Source of the DNA: FEN-1219 sp036563665
GTDB lineage: Bacteria; Pseudomonadota; Gammaproteobacteria; Steroidobacterales; Rariloculaceae
DNA: 64,000 nt
Reading direction: 5' to 3'
NCBI GenBank assembly: GCA_036563665.1
Contig: DATCLY010000066.1
Coordinates: 15,890-79,889, forward strand
Part shown: piece after piece, positions 16,929-25,888 of the stretch
How the letters are laid out: every line of letters begins with the position of its first letter
How positions within the stretch are numbered: the stretch's first letter is position 1
Notes under the pieces: generated by a model
The model's input: the letters and a program-made list of their open reading frames with translations, nothing else
What the model was told of the DNA's origin: nothing
Database searches by the model: none
Translations under genes and position numbers: made by a program

Positions 16929-17399
16929 ATGAGCACTCAGTTCCGAGCCAAGATCCTGGGGTTCGCGGCCGCGGCCGCGCTCGTCGCGGGCGCTTCCGTC
17001 CCGGCGCAGGCGCACCATTCGTTCGCGATGTACGACGTGACGAAGACGCTGACGCTGACGGGCCGCCTGACCCGCTTCATCCCGGGCGCCAACCACGCGC
17101 AGCTGCTCTTCGAGCTCGTGGACGAGCGAGGCGAGACGATCCTGGGCGACGACGGCAAGCCCGTGGTGTGGGGCGTCGAGACCGCGCCGGCCGCGACGAT
17201 CGCGCGCCAGGGGGTCACCGTGAAGGCCTTTCCCGTGGGCACGATCATCACCGTGACGCTGAACCCGTTGCGCGACGGGCGCAACTTCGGCGCGCTCGCG
17301 AACGGGGCGCGGATCGTCAAGTGCGGCATGGAGATGCCCGAGGGAGGCTGCACGCCGGAGACCGGCGAAGTGTTCCTCGAGGACGACGACGCCAGCTGA
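16929..17399 (+). CDS. DUF6152 family periplasmic protein
   Basis: 156 residues. The Sec signal peptide ends V-P-A-Q-A, giving a predicted mature N-terminus H-H-S-F-A-M-Y-D. The body has the family pattern: T-L-T-G-R-L-T-R-F, then an internal N-H-A in P-G-A-N-H-A-Q-L-L-F-E-L, W-G-V-E-T, and V-T-L-N-P-L-R-D-G-R-N-F-G-A-L. The function of the family is unknown. Two further members are in this window. It is the first gene of a close run with the FAD oxidoreductase (9 bases downstream). The His-His mature start plus an internal conserved His suggests metal binding, which is my inference. Confidence 0.85.
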   Translation: MSTQFRAKILGFAAAAALVAGASVPAQAHHSFAMYDVTKTLTLTGRLTRFIPGANHAQLLFELVDERGETILGDDGKPVVWGVETAPAATIARQGVTVKAFPVGTIITVTLNPLRDGRNFGALANGARIVKCGMEMPEGGCTPETGEVFLEDDDAS

Positions 17400-17408
17400 C
17401 CGCCGACC

Positions 17409-18758
17409 GTGATCCAGGAGCCCGGCCGCAAGACGCCGTTGTTCGGCGAGTACGAGGTCGTCGTCCTCGGCGGCGGCCCCGCGGGCATCGCCGCCGCCCT
17501 GGCCGCCGGGCGGCGGGGGCGCTCGACCATCCTGATCGAGCGCTACGGCTTCCTCGGCGGCGCCGGAACGGCCGCCGGGCTGTCCACGTTCTGCGGCCTG
17601 CACGCGGCCGTGTATGGCAAGCACGAGCGCGTGGTCCGGGGCGTGGCCGACGACATCCTCGACCGGCTCGCGGCCATGGAGGGCCTGAACCCGCCGCACC
17701 TCTCCGTGCAGAACCGCATCCTCGCGCAGGCCTACGACATCTCGGCCTACAAGATCGCCTGCGACGAGCTCCTCGCCGAGGCGGAAGTGACGCTCCTGTT
17801 CCACGCCTTCGGCGTGGGCTGCGTGATGGCGGCGGAGAATCGCATCGACGCCCTGCTCATCGAGACGAAGTCGGGCCGCTTCGCGGTGCGCGGGCAGATC
17901 TTCGTGGACGGCTCGGGCGACGGCGACCTCGCGGCCTGGGCCGGTGCGCCGTTCGAGGTCGGCGACGGGCACGGCAACATGCTCTACCCGACCACCATGT
18001 TCCGCATCAACGGCGTCAACCCGGAGAAGGCCGGCCGCGCCTGGGAGCGGATCCCGGGCCTCATGGAGGAGGCCGAGAAGAGCGGCCGCCGCTTCCCCCG
18101 CAAGAAACCGATCGTGCGGCCGCAGCGCAACCCCATCGAGTGGCGGGCCAACCTCACGCAGATCAAGAACCCGGACGGCACGGCGGTGAGCGGCATCGAC
18201 GCCCGCCAGCTCTCCTACGGCGAGATCGAAGGGCGCCGCCAGTGCTGGGACGTGTTCCGCTTCATCAAAGAGGTCACGCCGGGGTTCGAGGAGGCATACA
18301 TCGTCGAGATCGCGCCGCAGATCGGCATCCGCGAGACGCGCCGCGTGCTCGGCGAGTACGTGCTCACGAAGGAGGACATCCTGGGCTGCCGCGACTTCGA
18401 CGACGCGATCGGCGTGAACGGCTGGCCCGTGGAAGCGCACGTGCAGGGCGACGTGCAGTTCGTGTTCGCGCCCGCCGACTCGCGCGGCTACAACCAGATC
18501 CCCTATCGAATCATCGTGCCGCAGCGGATCGACAACCTGCTGGTCGCGGGCCGCTGCGCATCGATGTCGCACGAGGGACAGTCCTCCGCCCGGGTCACGG
18601 GCCCCTGTTTCGTCATGGGCCAGGCGGCGGGCACCGCCGCCGACCTCGCGCTCGCGACCAAGGTGGCGCCGCGGCACGTGGACGTGCGGGCGCTGCAGCG
18701 GCAGCTTCGGGCGGACGGCGCGTTCCTCGGCGACGGCGATCCGGGCGGCGCGGCATGA
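17409..18758 (+). CDS. FAD-dependent oxidoreductase
   Basis: 449 residues. The N-terminal dinucleotide-binding fold is clear: V-V-V-L-G-G-G-P-A-G-I-A-A-A-L at about 17-31, and the acidic end L-I-E-R-Y-G. A second FAD segment, V-D-G-S-G-D-G-D-L-A, lies near 163. The C-terminal N-L-L-V-A-G-R-C-A-S, then G-P-C-F-V-M-G-Q-A-A-G-T-A-A, is typical of the FAD_oxidored (PF12831-like) group. It starts at GTG, 9 bases after the DUF6152 gene, and its stop overlaps the next start (ATGA), so it is translationally coupled to the dehydratase. It probably oxidises or reduces an organic acid in the same catabolic route. Substrate unknown. Confidence 0.88.
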   Translation: MIQEPGRKTPLFGEYEVVVLGGGPAGIAAALAAGRRGRSTILIERYGFLGGAGTAAGLSTFCGLHAAVYGKHERVVRGVADDILDRLAAMEGLNPPHLSVQNRILAQAYDISAYKIACDELLAEAEVTLLFHAFGVGCVMAAENRIDALLIETKSGRFAVRGQIFVDGSGDGDLAAWAGAPFEVGDGHGNMLYPTTMFRINGVNPEKAGRAWERIPGLMEEAEKSGRRFPRKKPIVRPQRNPIEWRANLTQIKNPDGTAVSGIDARQLSYGEIEGRRQCWDVFRFIKEVTPGFEEAYIVEIAPQIGIRETRRVLGEYVLTKEDILGCRDFDDAIGVNGWPVEAHVQGDVQFVFAPADSRGYNQIPYRIIVPQRIDNLLVAGRCASMSHEGQSSARVTGPCFVMGQAAGTAADLALATKVAPRHVDVRALQRQLRADGAFLGDGDPGGAA

Positions 18759-20428
18759 CGCGCAGGCTCCGCAGCAACCTCCCGCCCGGGACGGCGTTGT
18801 GGGCGGGGCGGCGCGCGCAATGGCGCGCGCTCGGGCTCACCGACGAGGACATGGCGAAGCCGAAGATCGCCGTCGTGAACTCCTCGTCCGAGCTCTCGAG
18901 CTGCTTCAGCCATCTCGACGGCGTGGCGGCCGAGGTCAAGCGCGCCATCCGGGCCGCCGGCGGCCTGCCGTTCGAGATCCGCACGGCGGCGCCGAGCGAC
19001 TTCATCACGAGCGCCGGGCGCCGCGGCGCCTACATCCTGCCGAGCCGCGACCTGATCGCCGCCGACATCGAGGTGCAGGTGGAAGGCGCGCTGCTCGACG
19101 GCATGGTGTGCCTCGCCTCGTGCGACAAGACCACGCCCGGTCAGCTCATGGCGGCCGGCCGGCTGAACATCCCCACCATCGTGGTGATCTGCGGCTACCA
19201 GCGAAGCGGCGAGTGGCGCGGCGAGCACGTGGACATCGAGGAGGTGTTCCTCAAGTCGGGCTACGTGGCCTCGGGCCGCGTCACCGTGGAGGAGCTCGCC
19301 GGCATGGCGGACGCCGCCGTGCGCAGCCCCGGCGTCTGCGCCGGCATGGGCACCGCGAACTCGATGCACACCGTCTGCGAAGCGCTCGGCATGGCGCTGC
19401 CCGGCAGCGCGCCCGTGGCCGCCCACAGCGACAAGATGCTCGCCCAGGCCCGCGCCGCGGGCGAGCGCATCGTGCAGATGGTCTGGGAGGACCTGAAGCC
19501 GCGCGACATCATCACCGCCGGCGCCATCCGCAACGCCGTGCTGCTGGTGCTCGCCCTGTCGGGCTCGATCAACTGCGTGAAGCACCTGCAGGCCATCGCC
19601 GTCGAAGCGGGCCTCGACGTCGACGTGTACGAGCTCTTCGCAGAGCATTGCGAGCGCATCCCGCTGCTCGCCGCCATCCGGCCGAACGGCCCCGGCCTCA
19701 TCGAGGAGCTCGAGGCGGCCGGCGGCGCGCGGGCGGTGCTGAAGCGCCTCGAGCGCTTCCTCGACGGCGGCGCGCGCACGGTCACGGGCCGCACGCTCGC
19801 GGAGGAGCTGCGCGACGTGACGGTCGAGGACGAGCGCGTGATCCGCTCGCTGGAGAACCCGATTTCCACCCACCCTTCGATCGTCATCGTGCGCGGCAGC
19901 CTCCTGCCCGGCGGCGGCATCGTGCGGCTCGGCGGCACCGGGGAGCGCATGCTGTCGTTCCGCGGCCAGGCGAACGTCTTTCATTCGCGCGACGAGGCGC
20001 TCGCCGCGATCGCGGAAGGACGCGTGCGGCCCGGCGACGTGGTCGTGCTGCGCGGCCTCGGAGTCGTCGGCGGCCCCGGCATGGCGATGACGTCGGCCGT
20101 GGTGTTCGCGCTCGACGGCGCGAAGCTCCTCGACCGCGTGGCCGTGATCACGGAGGGGCAGCTCTCGGGCCTCGTGAACGCGGGTCTCGTCGTCGGCGAA
20201 GCGTCGCCAGAGGCCGCCGCCGGCGGGCCGCTGGCGCTCGTCGAGAACGGCGACGTCATCTCGATCGACGTGCGCGCGAAGACCGTCGATCTCGAAGTGC
20301 CCGAAAACGTGCTGGCGGAGCGGCGCAAGCACCCGCGTGCCTTCGGCGCACAGGGCGAGCGCGGCTGGCTCCGCGTGTATCAACGAACCGTCGCGCCGGT
20401 CCACGAGGGCGCGGTGCTCGGACGTTAA
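18755..20428 (+). CDS. IlvD/Edd family dehydratase
   Basis: 557 residues, full length for the family. Iron-sulfur ligands are visible as C in L-A-S-C-D-K-T-T-P-G near 121 and C in G-V-C-A-G-M-G-T-A-N-S-M near 192. The C-terminal swivel domain contains I-V-R-G-S-L-L-P-G-G-G-I-V and the G-P-G-M, T-E-G-Q-L-S-G segments that hold the active site. The family dehydrates dihydroxy acids, 6-phosphogluconate or sugar acids. The catabolic neighbourhood (FAD oxidoreductase, O-demethylase) argues for a sugar-acid or hydroxy-acid substrate rather than branched-chain amino-acid synthesis. There are no ilv genes nearby. Start coupled to the upstream gene by ATGA. Confidence 0.9.
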   Translation: MTRRLRSNLPPGTALWAGRRAQWRALGLTDEDMAKPKIAVVNSSSELSSCFSHLDGVAAEVKRAIRAAGGLPFEIRTAAPSDFITSAGRRGAYILPSRDLIAADIEVQVEGALLDGMVCLASCDKTTPGQLMAAGRLNIPTIVVICGYQRSGEWRGEHVDIEEVFLKSGYVASGRVTVEELAGMADAAVRSPGVCAGMGTANSMHTVCEALGMALPGSAPVAAHSDKMLAQARAAGERIVQMVWEDLKPRDIITAGAIRNAVLLVLALSGSINCVKHLQAIAVEAGLDVDVYELFAEHCERIPLLAAIRPNGPGLIEELEAAGGARAVLKRLERFLDGGARTVTGRTLAEELRDVTVEDERVIRSLENPISTHPSIVIVRGSLLPGGGIVRLGGTGERMLSFRGQANVFHSRDEALAAIAEGRVRPGDVVVLRGLGVVGGPGMAMTSAVVFALDGAKLLDRVAVITEGQLSGLVNAGLVVGEASPEAAAGGPLALVENGDVISIDVRAKTVDLEVPENVLAERRKHPRAFGAQGERGWLRVYQRTVAPVHEGAVLGR

Positions 20429-20465
20429 TCACCTCTGGAAGAGAAGAAGGAAGGTCGTCCCCATC

Positions 20466-21851
20466 ATGAACCCGCAAAGCCTCGAAGATCTGCTGAAGAC
20501 GGTGAAGAGCCCGGTGGAGCTGCTGCGCAACTCGCAGATCGGGCCCTACGTCTACCCCGTCGTCCCCCGGGAATTCACCAACTGGCGGGACGAGCAGCGC
20601 GCCTGGCAGAAGACGTGCGTGCTCTTCGATCAGTCCTATCACATGACGGACATGTACATCGAGGGGCCGGACGCGCTGAAGCTCTTGTCGGACACGGGCA
20701 TCAACAACTTCAAGGGCTTCGGCCCGAACAAGGCGAAGCAGTTCGTGGCCTGCAACTATGACGGCTACGTGATCGGCGACGCGGTGCTGTTCGGCCTCGA
20801 GCCGAACGTGTTCAGCCTCGTGGGCCGGCCGTCCGCGCACAACTGGGTGCAATACCACTGCGAGACCGGCGGGTACGACGCGAAGTGCGAGCGCGACGAG
20901 CGCGCCGCCGCGCGCCAGGGAGGCGGCCCGATCGTGCGCAAGGTGTACCGCTACCAGGTGCAGGGACCGAACGCGCCGCAGGTCATGCAGAAAGTGACCG
21001 GCAAGCCGGTGCCGGAGATCAAGTTCTTCCAGATGGGCGAGTTCGTCATCGCGGGCCGGCGCGTGCGCGCGCTGCGGCACGGCATGGTGGGACAGCCGGG
21101 CTGGGAGCTGTTCGGGCCGTGGGAGGATGGCGAGGCGGTCAAGGCCGCCATCGTCGCCGCCGGCGAGGAGTTCGGCCTGCGTCAGGTGGGCTCTCGGGCG
21201 TACTCGTCGAACACGCTCGAGTCCGGCTGGATCCCGTCGCCGATGCCCGCCGTGTACTCCGGCGAGAAGATGAAGCCCTATCGGCAGTGGCTGCCGGCCA
21301 AGGGCTACGAGGCCACCGCGTCGCTCGGCGGCAGCTTCTACTCGAACAACATCGAGGACTACTACCTCACGCCGTGGGAGCTCGGCTACGGCTCGCTCAT
21401 CAACTTCGATCACGACTTCATCGGCCGCGAGGCGTTGCAGAAGCTCGCGAAGGAGCCGCACCGCAAGAAGGTGACGCTGCAGTGGAACGCCGACGATGCG
21501 GCGGCCATCATCGCCACGTTCTTCGATCCGAAGGGCACGGCGGGCAAGTACATCGACTTCCCGTCGGCGGTCTACTCCACCCTGCCGTACGACAAGGTCG
21601 TGAAGAACGGCAAGACGGTCGGGATCTCCACCTGGACGGGCTACAGCTACAACGAGCGCTCGATGCTGTCGCTCGCCATGGTGGACCCGGACGTGGCCGA
21701 GTTCGGCACGGAGGTGACGATCGTCTGGGGCGAGGAAGGCGGCGGCTCCTCGAAGCCGACGGTGGAGCGCCACAAGCAGATGGAGGCGCGCACGATCGTC
21801 TCTCCCGTGCCCTACTCCGAGGTGGCGCGCACGGCGTATCGCACGACTTGA
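20466..21851 (+). CDS. LigM/DesA-like tetrahydrofolate-dependent O-demethylase
   Basis: 461 residues. It closely follows the Sphingobium LigM/DesA pattern throughout: S-P-V-E-L-L-R-N-S-Q-I-G-P-Y-V-Y-P-V-V-P, F-T-N-W-R-D-E-Q-R-A-W, then C-V-L-F-D-Q-S-Y-H-M, N-K-A-K-Q-F-V, Y-D-G-Y-V-I-G-D, N-T-L-E-S-G-W-I-P-S-P, and N-I-E-D-Y-Y-L-T-P-W-E-L-G-Y-G. LigM and DesA are GcvT-fold enzymes that move an aromatic methoxyl methyl to tetrahydrofolate (vanillate, syringate). The ATG has GAAGGAAGG upstream. It follows the dehydratase by 37 bases and ends the catabolic run. Family call is strong; the methoxylated substrate is not known. Confidence 0.87.
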   Translation: MNPQSLEDLLKTVKSPVELLRNSQIGPYVYPVVPREFTNWRDEQRAWQKTCVLFDQSYHMTDMYIEGPDALKLLSDTGINNFKGFGPNKAKQFVACNYDGYVIGDAVLFGLEPNVFSLVGRPSAHNWVQYHCETGGYDAKCERDERAAARQGGGPIVRKVYRYQVQGPNAPQVMQKVTGKPVPEIKFFQMGEFVIAGRRVRALRHGMVGQPGWELFGPWEDGEAVKAAIVAAGEEFGLRQVGSRAYSSNTLESGWIPSPMPAVYSGEKMKPYRQWLPAKGYEATASLGGSFYSNNIEDYYLTPWELGYGSLINFDHDFIGREALQKLAKEPHRKKVTLQWNADDAAAIIATFFDPKGTAGKYIDFPSAVYSTLPYDKVVKNGKTVGISTWTGYSYNERSMLSLAMVDPDVAEFGTEVTIVWGEEGGGSSKPTVERHKQMEARTIVSPVPYSEVARTAYRTT

Positions 21852-21865
21852 CGCCGATGGGGCGG

Positions 21866-21889
21866 GCGCCGCGGGACGGCCCGCGGCGC
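21866..21889. terminator. Bidirectional terminator-like hairpin
   Basis: GCGCCGCGGG and CCCGCGGCGC form a perfect ten-pair stem around ACGG, exactly between the converging stops of the O-demethylase and the regulator. There is no U-tract. Confidence 0.45.
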
Positions 21890-21893
21890 TCGC

Positions 21894-22763
21894 TCAGTTG
21901 CTCTTGGCGGGGCGACGCTCCGGCTTCTTGGCCTTACGCTGCCGGTTGAGCTCGTGCAGGTTGGCGATCTTGTCCGCCGTGGCCTGATCGTACGGCACGA
22001 ACAGCACGAGCCGCAGCATCGGATACCCTTCGGGCACGTACGAGGAGTGCTCGAGCACGAGCCCGCCGAGCTGCGGGTGATAGACGACCGCCTCCGATCG
22101 CCCCACCACCTCGGGGCTGTTCCATAGACGCCGGAAGATTTCCGAGCTCTGCTCGAGGTCCGCGATGAGCTCCTCGAACGCGGGATCGTTCGGCACCTGG
22201 CTGTAATCCACCCGGAACTTGGCGAGCACGCGACGCGCCATCGTCTCGTACGCCACCGGGTCGTGCCGGTAGACCGGATCGTCCACGAGCAGCAGCTTGA
22301 GCAGGTTGCGCCGGTTCGGCGGCAGGGCGTCGTAGTCGCGGAACACCTTGGCGAGCTCGTTCCACGCGAGCACGTCCCAACGGGCCGTCTTCACGATCGC
22401 GGGCACCGCCAGCGCATCGATCAGGCGCAGCAGCGTGGGGCTCACGCCCTCCATCGGCCGCGGCAACGGCGGCGCCGGCCGGTGCTGCACGAGGGCGAAC
22501 AGGTATTCGCGCTCGTCCGGCGACAACCGCAACGTGGTGCAGATGCGCTCCAGGACTTCGGCCGACACCTTGATTTGCCGGCCCTGCTCGAGCCACGTGT
22601 ACCACGTGACGCTCACGCCCGCCAAAGCGGCCACGTCCTCACGACGCAGGCCGGGCGTGCGGCGGCGGTTGGGATCGGGCAAACCCATGTCCGCCGGCGA
22701 CAGCCGGGCCCGGCAGCTCTTCAGGAACTCGGTGAGCTGTTGCCGATGAGTCTCTACTGCCAC
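21894..22763 (-). CDS. XRE/MmyB-type transcriptional regulator
   Basis: 289 residues. The N-terminal helix-turn-helix is at about 38-60 (R-R-E-D-V-A-A-L-A-G-V-S-V-T-W-Y-T-W-L-E-Q-G), preceded by the family signature R-R-R-T-P-G-L-R. The C-terminal MmyB ligand-binding PAS-like domain (about 105-270) has the usual D-V-L-A-W-N, P-N-R-R-N-L-L-K-L and Y-H-P-Q-L-G-G-L-V-L segments. The family binds small hydrophobic or acyl ligands and often controls adjacent oxidoreductase or catabolic genes. It starts at GTG. It is convergent with the demethylase cluster and divergent from the TonB receptor, so either could be its target. The palindromes in the gap to the right are candidate operators. Confidence 0.9.
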   Translation of the reverse strand: MAVETHRQQLTEFLKSCRARLSPADMGLPDPNRRRTPGLRREDVAALAGVSVTWYTWLEQGRQIKVSAEVLERICTTLRLSPDEREYLFALVQHRPAPPLPRPMEGVSPTLLRLIDALAVPAIVKTARWDVLAWNELAKVFRDYDALPPNRRNLLKLLLVDDPVYRHDPVAYETMARRVLAKFRVDYSQVPNDPAFEELIADLEQSSEIFRRLWNSPEVVGRSEAVVYHPQLGGLVLEHSSYVPEGYPMLRLVLFVPYDQATADKIANLHELNRQRKAKKPERRPAKSN

Positions 22764-23175
22764 GGCTCGATTATAGGCCCCCGTCCAGTCGGCTCCGTGC
22801 GGCAGAAGAGGATGCGTCCCGCGGTATCCGCGTCGGACGTGACGTTCCGACTACGCCCCCGAAGGGTCGAGATTCGCGCCATACCCCCTTAAGCTCGCGC
22901 GACCGTTCTCGTAGTTTTCTTCCAACAATCCCAAAGCTGCGGAGCAGGTTCGGGACTTCGCCAGTGGCCTGTCACTGGCACGTGATCAACGGTTCGTAGT
23001 GTCGTATAAGGTCATGGAACAAGAAAGGTTATGATCACTGATAGCATATCAGACACTAGGCTATAGGTCCCGTTGCGCGCGGCGGGACCGTCCGCTAACG
23101 TGGCGCGGCCGTGGCCTTCGGCGGCAGTGGTGCAAAAATCCAACAACGCTCGCAGACCCTCAGGAGGCCCTCGCC
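22764..23175. promoter_or_regulatory. Divergent control region with palindromes
   Basis: This 412-base gap lies between the MmyB-type regulator and the TonB receptor. Two perfect inverted repeats stand out: GCCAGTG-GCCTGT-CACTGGC (22960-22979) and CTGATA-GCA-TATCAG (23038-23052). TGATCA occurs at 22983-22988 and again near 23033. Possible rightward -10 elements are TATAAG (23005-23010) and TATGAT (23030-23035), each with a weak -35. The region from 22980 to 23070 is unusually AT-rich. It probably holds the receptor promoter and operators for the adjacent regulator. The AGGAGG before the receptor ATG marks its end. Confidence 0.45.
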
Positions 23176-25422
23176 ATGCGCAGTCTCAAATCCACATCGG
23201 CGGTATTGCTGCTCGCCACAGCCTCGGCGGTGCTTCCAATCCCGAGCCGGGTGCTCGCCCAGGAAGGGGCTAATCTCGAGGAGATCTTCGTCACGGCCCG
23301 TCGGCGCGAAGAGGCCTTCCAGGACGTGCCGGTCACGATCACGGCGTTCACCGAGGAGGACATCCGCGCCGCGGGCATCGAGCGGCCGCAGGATTTCGTG
23401 TCGCTCACGCCGAACGTCACGCTCGTCGAGACGCAGAACCAGGGCACCTCGTTCCTCACCGTGCGCGGCATCTCACAGGCCCGCAACAGCGAGCCTTCCG
23501 TGGCCGTGCTGATCGACGGCGTGCTGATGTCGAATCCCGCGCAGTTCACCCAGGAGCTCTTCGACGTCCAGCAGATCGAGGTGCTCAAGGGCGCGCAGGG
23601 CGCCGTGTACGGACGCAACGCCATCGGCGGCGCCATCGTGATCACGACGCAGCAGCCGACGGACGAGTTCGAAGGGCGCTTCCGGCTCGGCTACGACTCG
23701 GGGCCCGGGGCGAAGGCGCAGATCATGGGCAGCGGGCCGCTCGGGCGTTCCGACACGCTGAAATATCACGCCGCCCTCTCCTGGTACGACACCGACGGCT
23801 GGATCGAGAACGTCTACCTGGGTGAGGAAGCCGATCCCTTCAAAGACGTGTCGGCGCGCGCGCGGCTGCTCTGGGAGCCGAACGACCGCTTCAGCGCCGA
23901 CGCCCGCCTGTACGTGTCCGAGGTCGACACGCAGGCGCTCTACTTCAACATCGTCGGCACCGACCCGGTCACCAACCCGCTGGACGTCAACAACACGTCG
24001 TTACCGGTGCGCGTGAACAACCCCGGCGAGAACGGCCGCGACCTGTCGCAGCTCTCGTTGAAGCTCGACTACGAGACGGGCGCCGGCACGCTCACGTCGA
24101 TCACGTCGTTCGACTCCATCGAGGAGATCCTGACGGGCGATCAGTTCGACTTCCTGCCCATCCAGGAATCGCTGTTCTACTTCCTGGGCACCGCCAACAT
24201 ACCGGATGCCGGGTTGCCGCTGCCTTTCCCCTACGGTCCCTGGGATTGGGCGCAGGCGCAGTTCCTCGACGTGGAGACGGTCAGCCAGGAGGTGCGCTTC
24301 ACCTCGGACCCCGGCGAGCGGCTGCGCTGGATCGCGGGCGTGTACATGATCTCCACGGATCGCTTCATCTCCACCGGCAACATCGCCGACATGGGCGACG
24401 GCGCGTTCCCCGTGTTCCGCACGCCGCGCGACCCCGCGGAGTTCCCGCGGAGCTTCCAGCTCACGTTCCTCGCCGACAGCCAGGACAATTTCGCCTGGGC
24501 CGTGTTCGGCGAGCTGGCGTACGACATCGGCGACCGCACCGAGCTCGCGTTCGCGCTGCGCTACGACGAGGACACTCGGGAGCAGACCACCGAGACGCCG
24601 CCGGCCTACATTCCGCCGGCGCTCGCGGGCGCGCTCGAGACCGGGCAGGTGCGCAAGCACACCTGGGACGAATGGCAGCCGAGGCTCACGCTGCGCTATC
24701 AGCCCACGGACAACGTGACGCTGTTCGGCGGGTTCAGCCGCGGCTTCCGCAGCGGCGGCTTCAACCAGAGCGGCGTGGGGGCGGCCGGCGTGCCCGGCGT
24801 GCGCGACCTGTTCGACGCCGAGGTGGCGGACACGTGGGAGCTCGGCCTGAAGAGCCGGCTGGCCGACGACCGCGTGAACGTGAACTTCAGCGTGTTCGAC
24901 ACGGAGGCGGAAGGCTCGTACTTCTTCGTGTTCCTCGCGGAGAGCTCCACTCAGAACCTGGGCAGCCTCGACCGCGTGGACTACCAGGGCTTCGAGGTCG
25001 ACGTCACCGCGCGGCTCGGCCGCTCGTTCGACCTCTTCTTCGGCTACGGTGCGACCGACAGCGAGATCAAGCAATCGCCGATTCCCGGCACCGTCGGCAA
25101 CGAAGCGCCGCTCGTCTCCGAGAGCACGACCAACCTCGGCCTGCAATACCGCCGCCCGCTGGGCGGCCGCGGCTTGAGCTTCTTCGCCCGCGCCGACTAT
25201 CAGCGCATCGGCGACACGTACTGGGAGCCCGAGAACATCACCGTGCGCAAGCCGGTGAACCTGCTCGACTGGCGCATCGGCATCGAAGGCGAATCCTGGT
25301 CGGTCATCGGCTGGCAGCGCAACTTCAACGACGTCCAGTACAACGCGGAGTTCTCGCCGGGCGGCTTCGTGTTCAAGGGCAAGCCGCGCCGCTGGGGCAT
25401 CGACTTCGTGAAGGAGTTCTAG
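23176..25422 (+). CDS. TonB-dependent receptor, catabolic type
   Basis: 748 residues. A signal peptide ends S-R-V-L-A-Q. The mature N-terminus has the TonB-box-like L-E-E-I-F-V-T-A-R-R-R-E-E, and the plug begins Q-D-V-P-V-T-I-T-A-F with Q-I-E-V-L-K-G-A-Q-G-A-V-Y-G-R-N-A-I-G-G-A-I. The barrel runs to the C-terminal F-V-K-E-F with a terminal Phe, as needed for BAM insertion. This sequence type is abundant in sphingomonad and Steroidobacter-like genomes and takes up plant, steroid or xenobiotic compounds. A strong AGGAGG precedes the ATG. It is followed by an NTF2-fold protein and a secreted WEGDTLVV protein that may act on the same compound. Ligand unknown. Confidence 0.93.
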   Translation: MRSLKSTSAVLLLATASAVLPIPSRVLAQEGANLEEIFVTARRREEAFQDVPVTITAFTEEDIRAAGIERPQDFVSLTPNVTLVETQNQGTSFLTVRGISQARNSEPSVAVLIDGVLMSNPAQFTQELFDVQQIEVLKGAQGAVYGRNAIGGAIVITTQQPTDEFEGRFRLGYDSGPGAKAQIMGSGPLGRSDTLKYHAALSWYDTDGWIENVYLGEEADPFKDVSARARLLWEPNDRFSADARLYVSEVDTQALYFNIVGTDPVTNPLDVNNTSLPVRVNNPGENGRDLSQLSLKLDYETGAGTLTSITSFDSIEEILTGDQFDFLPIQESLFYFLGTANIPDAGLPLPFPYGPWDWAQAQFLDVETVSQEVRFTSDPGERLRWIAGVYMISTDRFISTGNIADMGDGAFPVFRTPRDPAEFPRSFQLTFLADSQDNFAWAVFGELAYDIGDRTELAFALRYDEDTREQTTETPPAYIPPALAGALETGQVRKHTWDEWQPRLTLRYQPTDNVTLFGGFSRGFRSGGFNQSGVGAAGVPGVRDLFDAEVADTWELGLKSRLADDRVNVNFSVFDTEAEGSYFFVFLAESSTQNLGSLDRVDYQGFEVDVTARLGRSFDLFFGYGATDSEIKQSPIPGTVGNEAPLVSESTTNLGLQYRRPLGGRGLSFFARADYQRIGDTYWEPENITVRKPVNLLDWRIGIEGESWSVIGWQRNFNDVQYNAEFSPGGFVFKGKPRRWGIDFVKEF

Positions 25423-25504
25423 CGCCGTTCCGCGGTAAGATGAGCATCGAGCGGCGGGCCGCCCCCGCGGCGGCCGCGCCGCGCTCTTCGAAGGGGGACG
25501 AGCG

Positions 25505-25888
25505 ATGGCTCCAGAGGAAACGCTCACCGCGGCCGACGTCACCCGTTGGCTCGCGCGCTACGAGGCGGCCTGGGAAGGCCGCGATCCCGACGCCGCGGCG
25601 GCCCTCTTCACGCCGGACGCGCTCTACCACGAGACGCCGTACGCGGAGCCCTTCCGCGGCCCGGACGGCGTGCGCGACTACTGGGCACGGGTCACGGCCG
25701 ACCAGCGCGACGTCGACTTCTCCTTCGAGGTGGTGGCCGTCGCCGGCCGCACGGGCGTCGCGCGCTGGCACGCGGCGTTCGAGCTCGCCTCGAGCGGCGC
25801 GCCGGTGGAGCTCGACGGCGTGTTCCTGCTCGAGTTCGCCTCGAACGATCGAGTGAGGGTGCTGCGGGAATGGTGGCACGCACGCTGA
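25505..25888 (+). CDS. SnoaL/NTF2-fold protein
   Basis: 127 residues, cytosolic, a complete SnoaL-like domain. W-L-A-R-Y-E-A-A-W-E-G-R-D-P-D-A-A-A-A-L-F-T-P-D-A forms the first helices, then Y-H-E-T-P-Y-A-E-P-F-R-G-P-D-G-V-R-D-Y-W and a beta-sheet ending L-R-E-W-W-H-A-R. Members include limonene-epoxide hydrolase-like, ketosteroid isomerase-like and unknown enzymes. The motif residues give no firm activity. The ATG has GGGGGACGAG upstream. It lies 82 bases after the TonB receptor, and its last 19 bases overlap the next gene, consistent with one operon. Confidence 0.85.
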   Translation: MAPEETLTAADVTRWLARYEAAWEGRDPDAAAALFTPDALYHETPYAEPFRGPDGVRDYWARVTADQRDVDFSFEVVAVAGRTGVARWHAAFELASSGAPVELDGVFLLEFASNDRVRVLREWWHAR

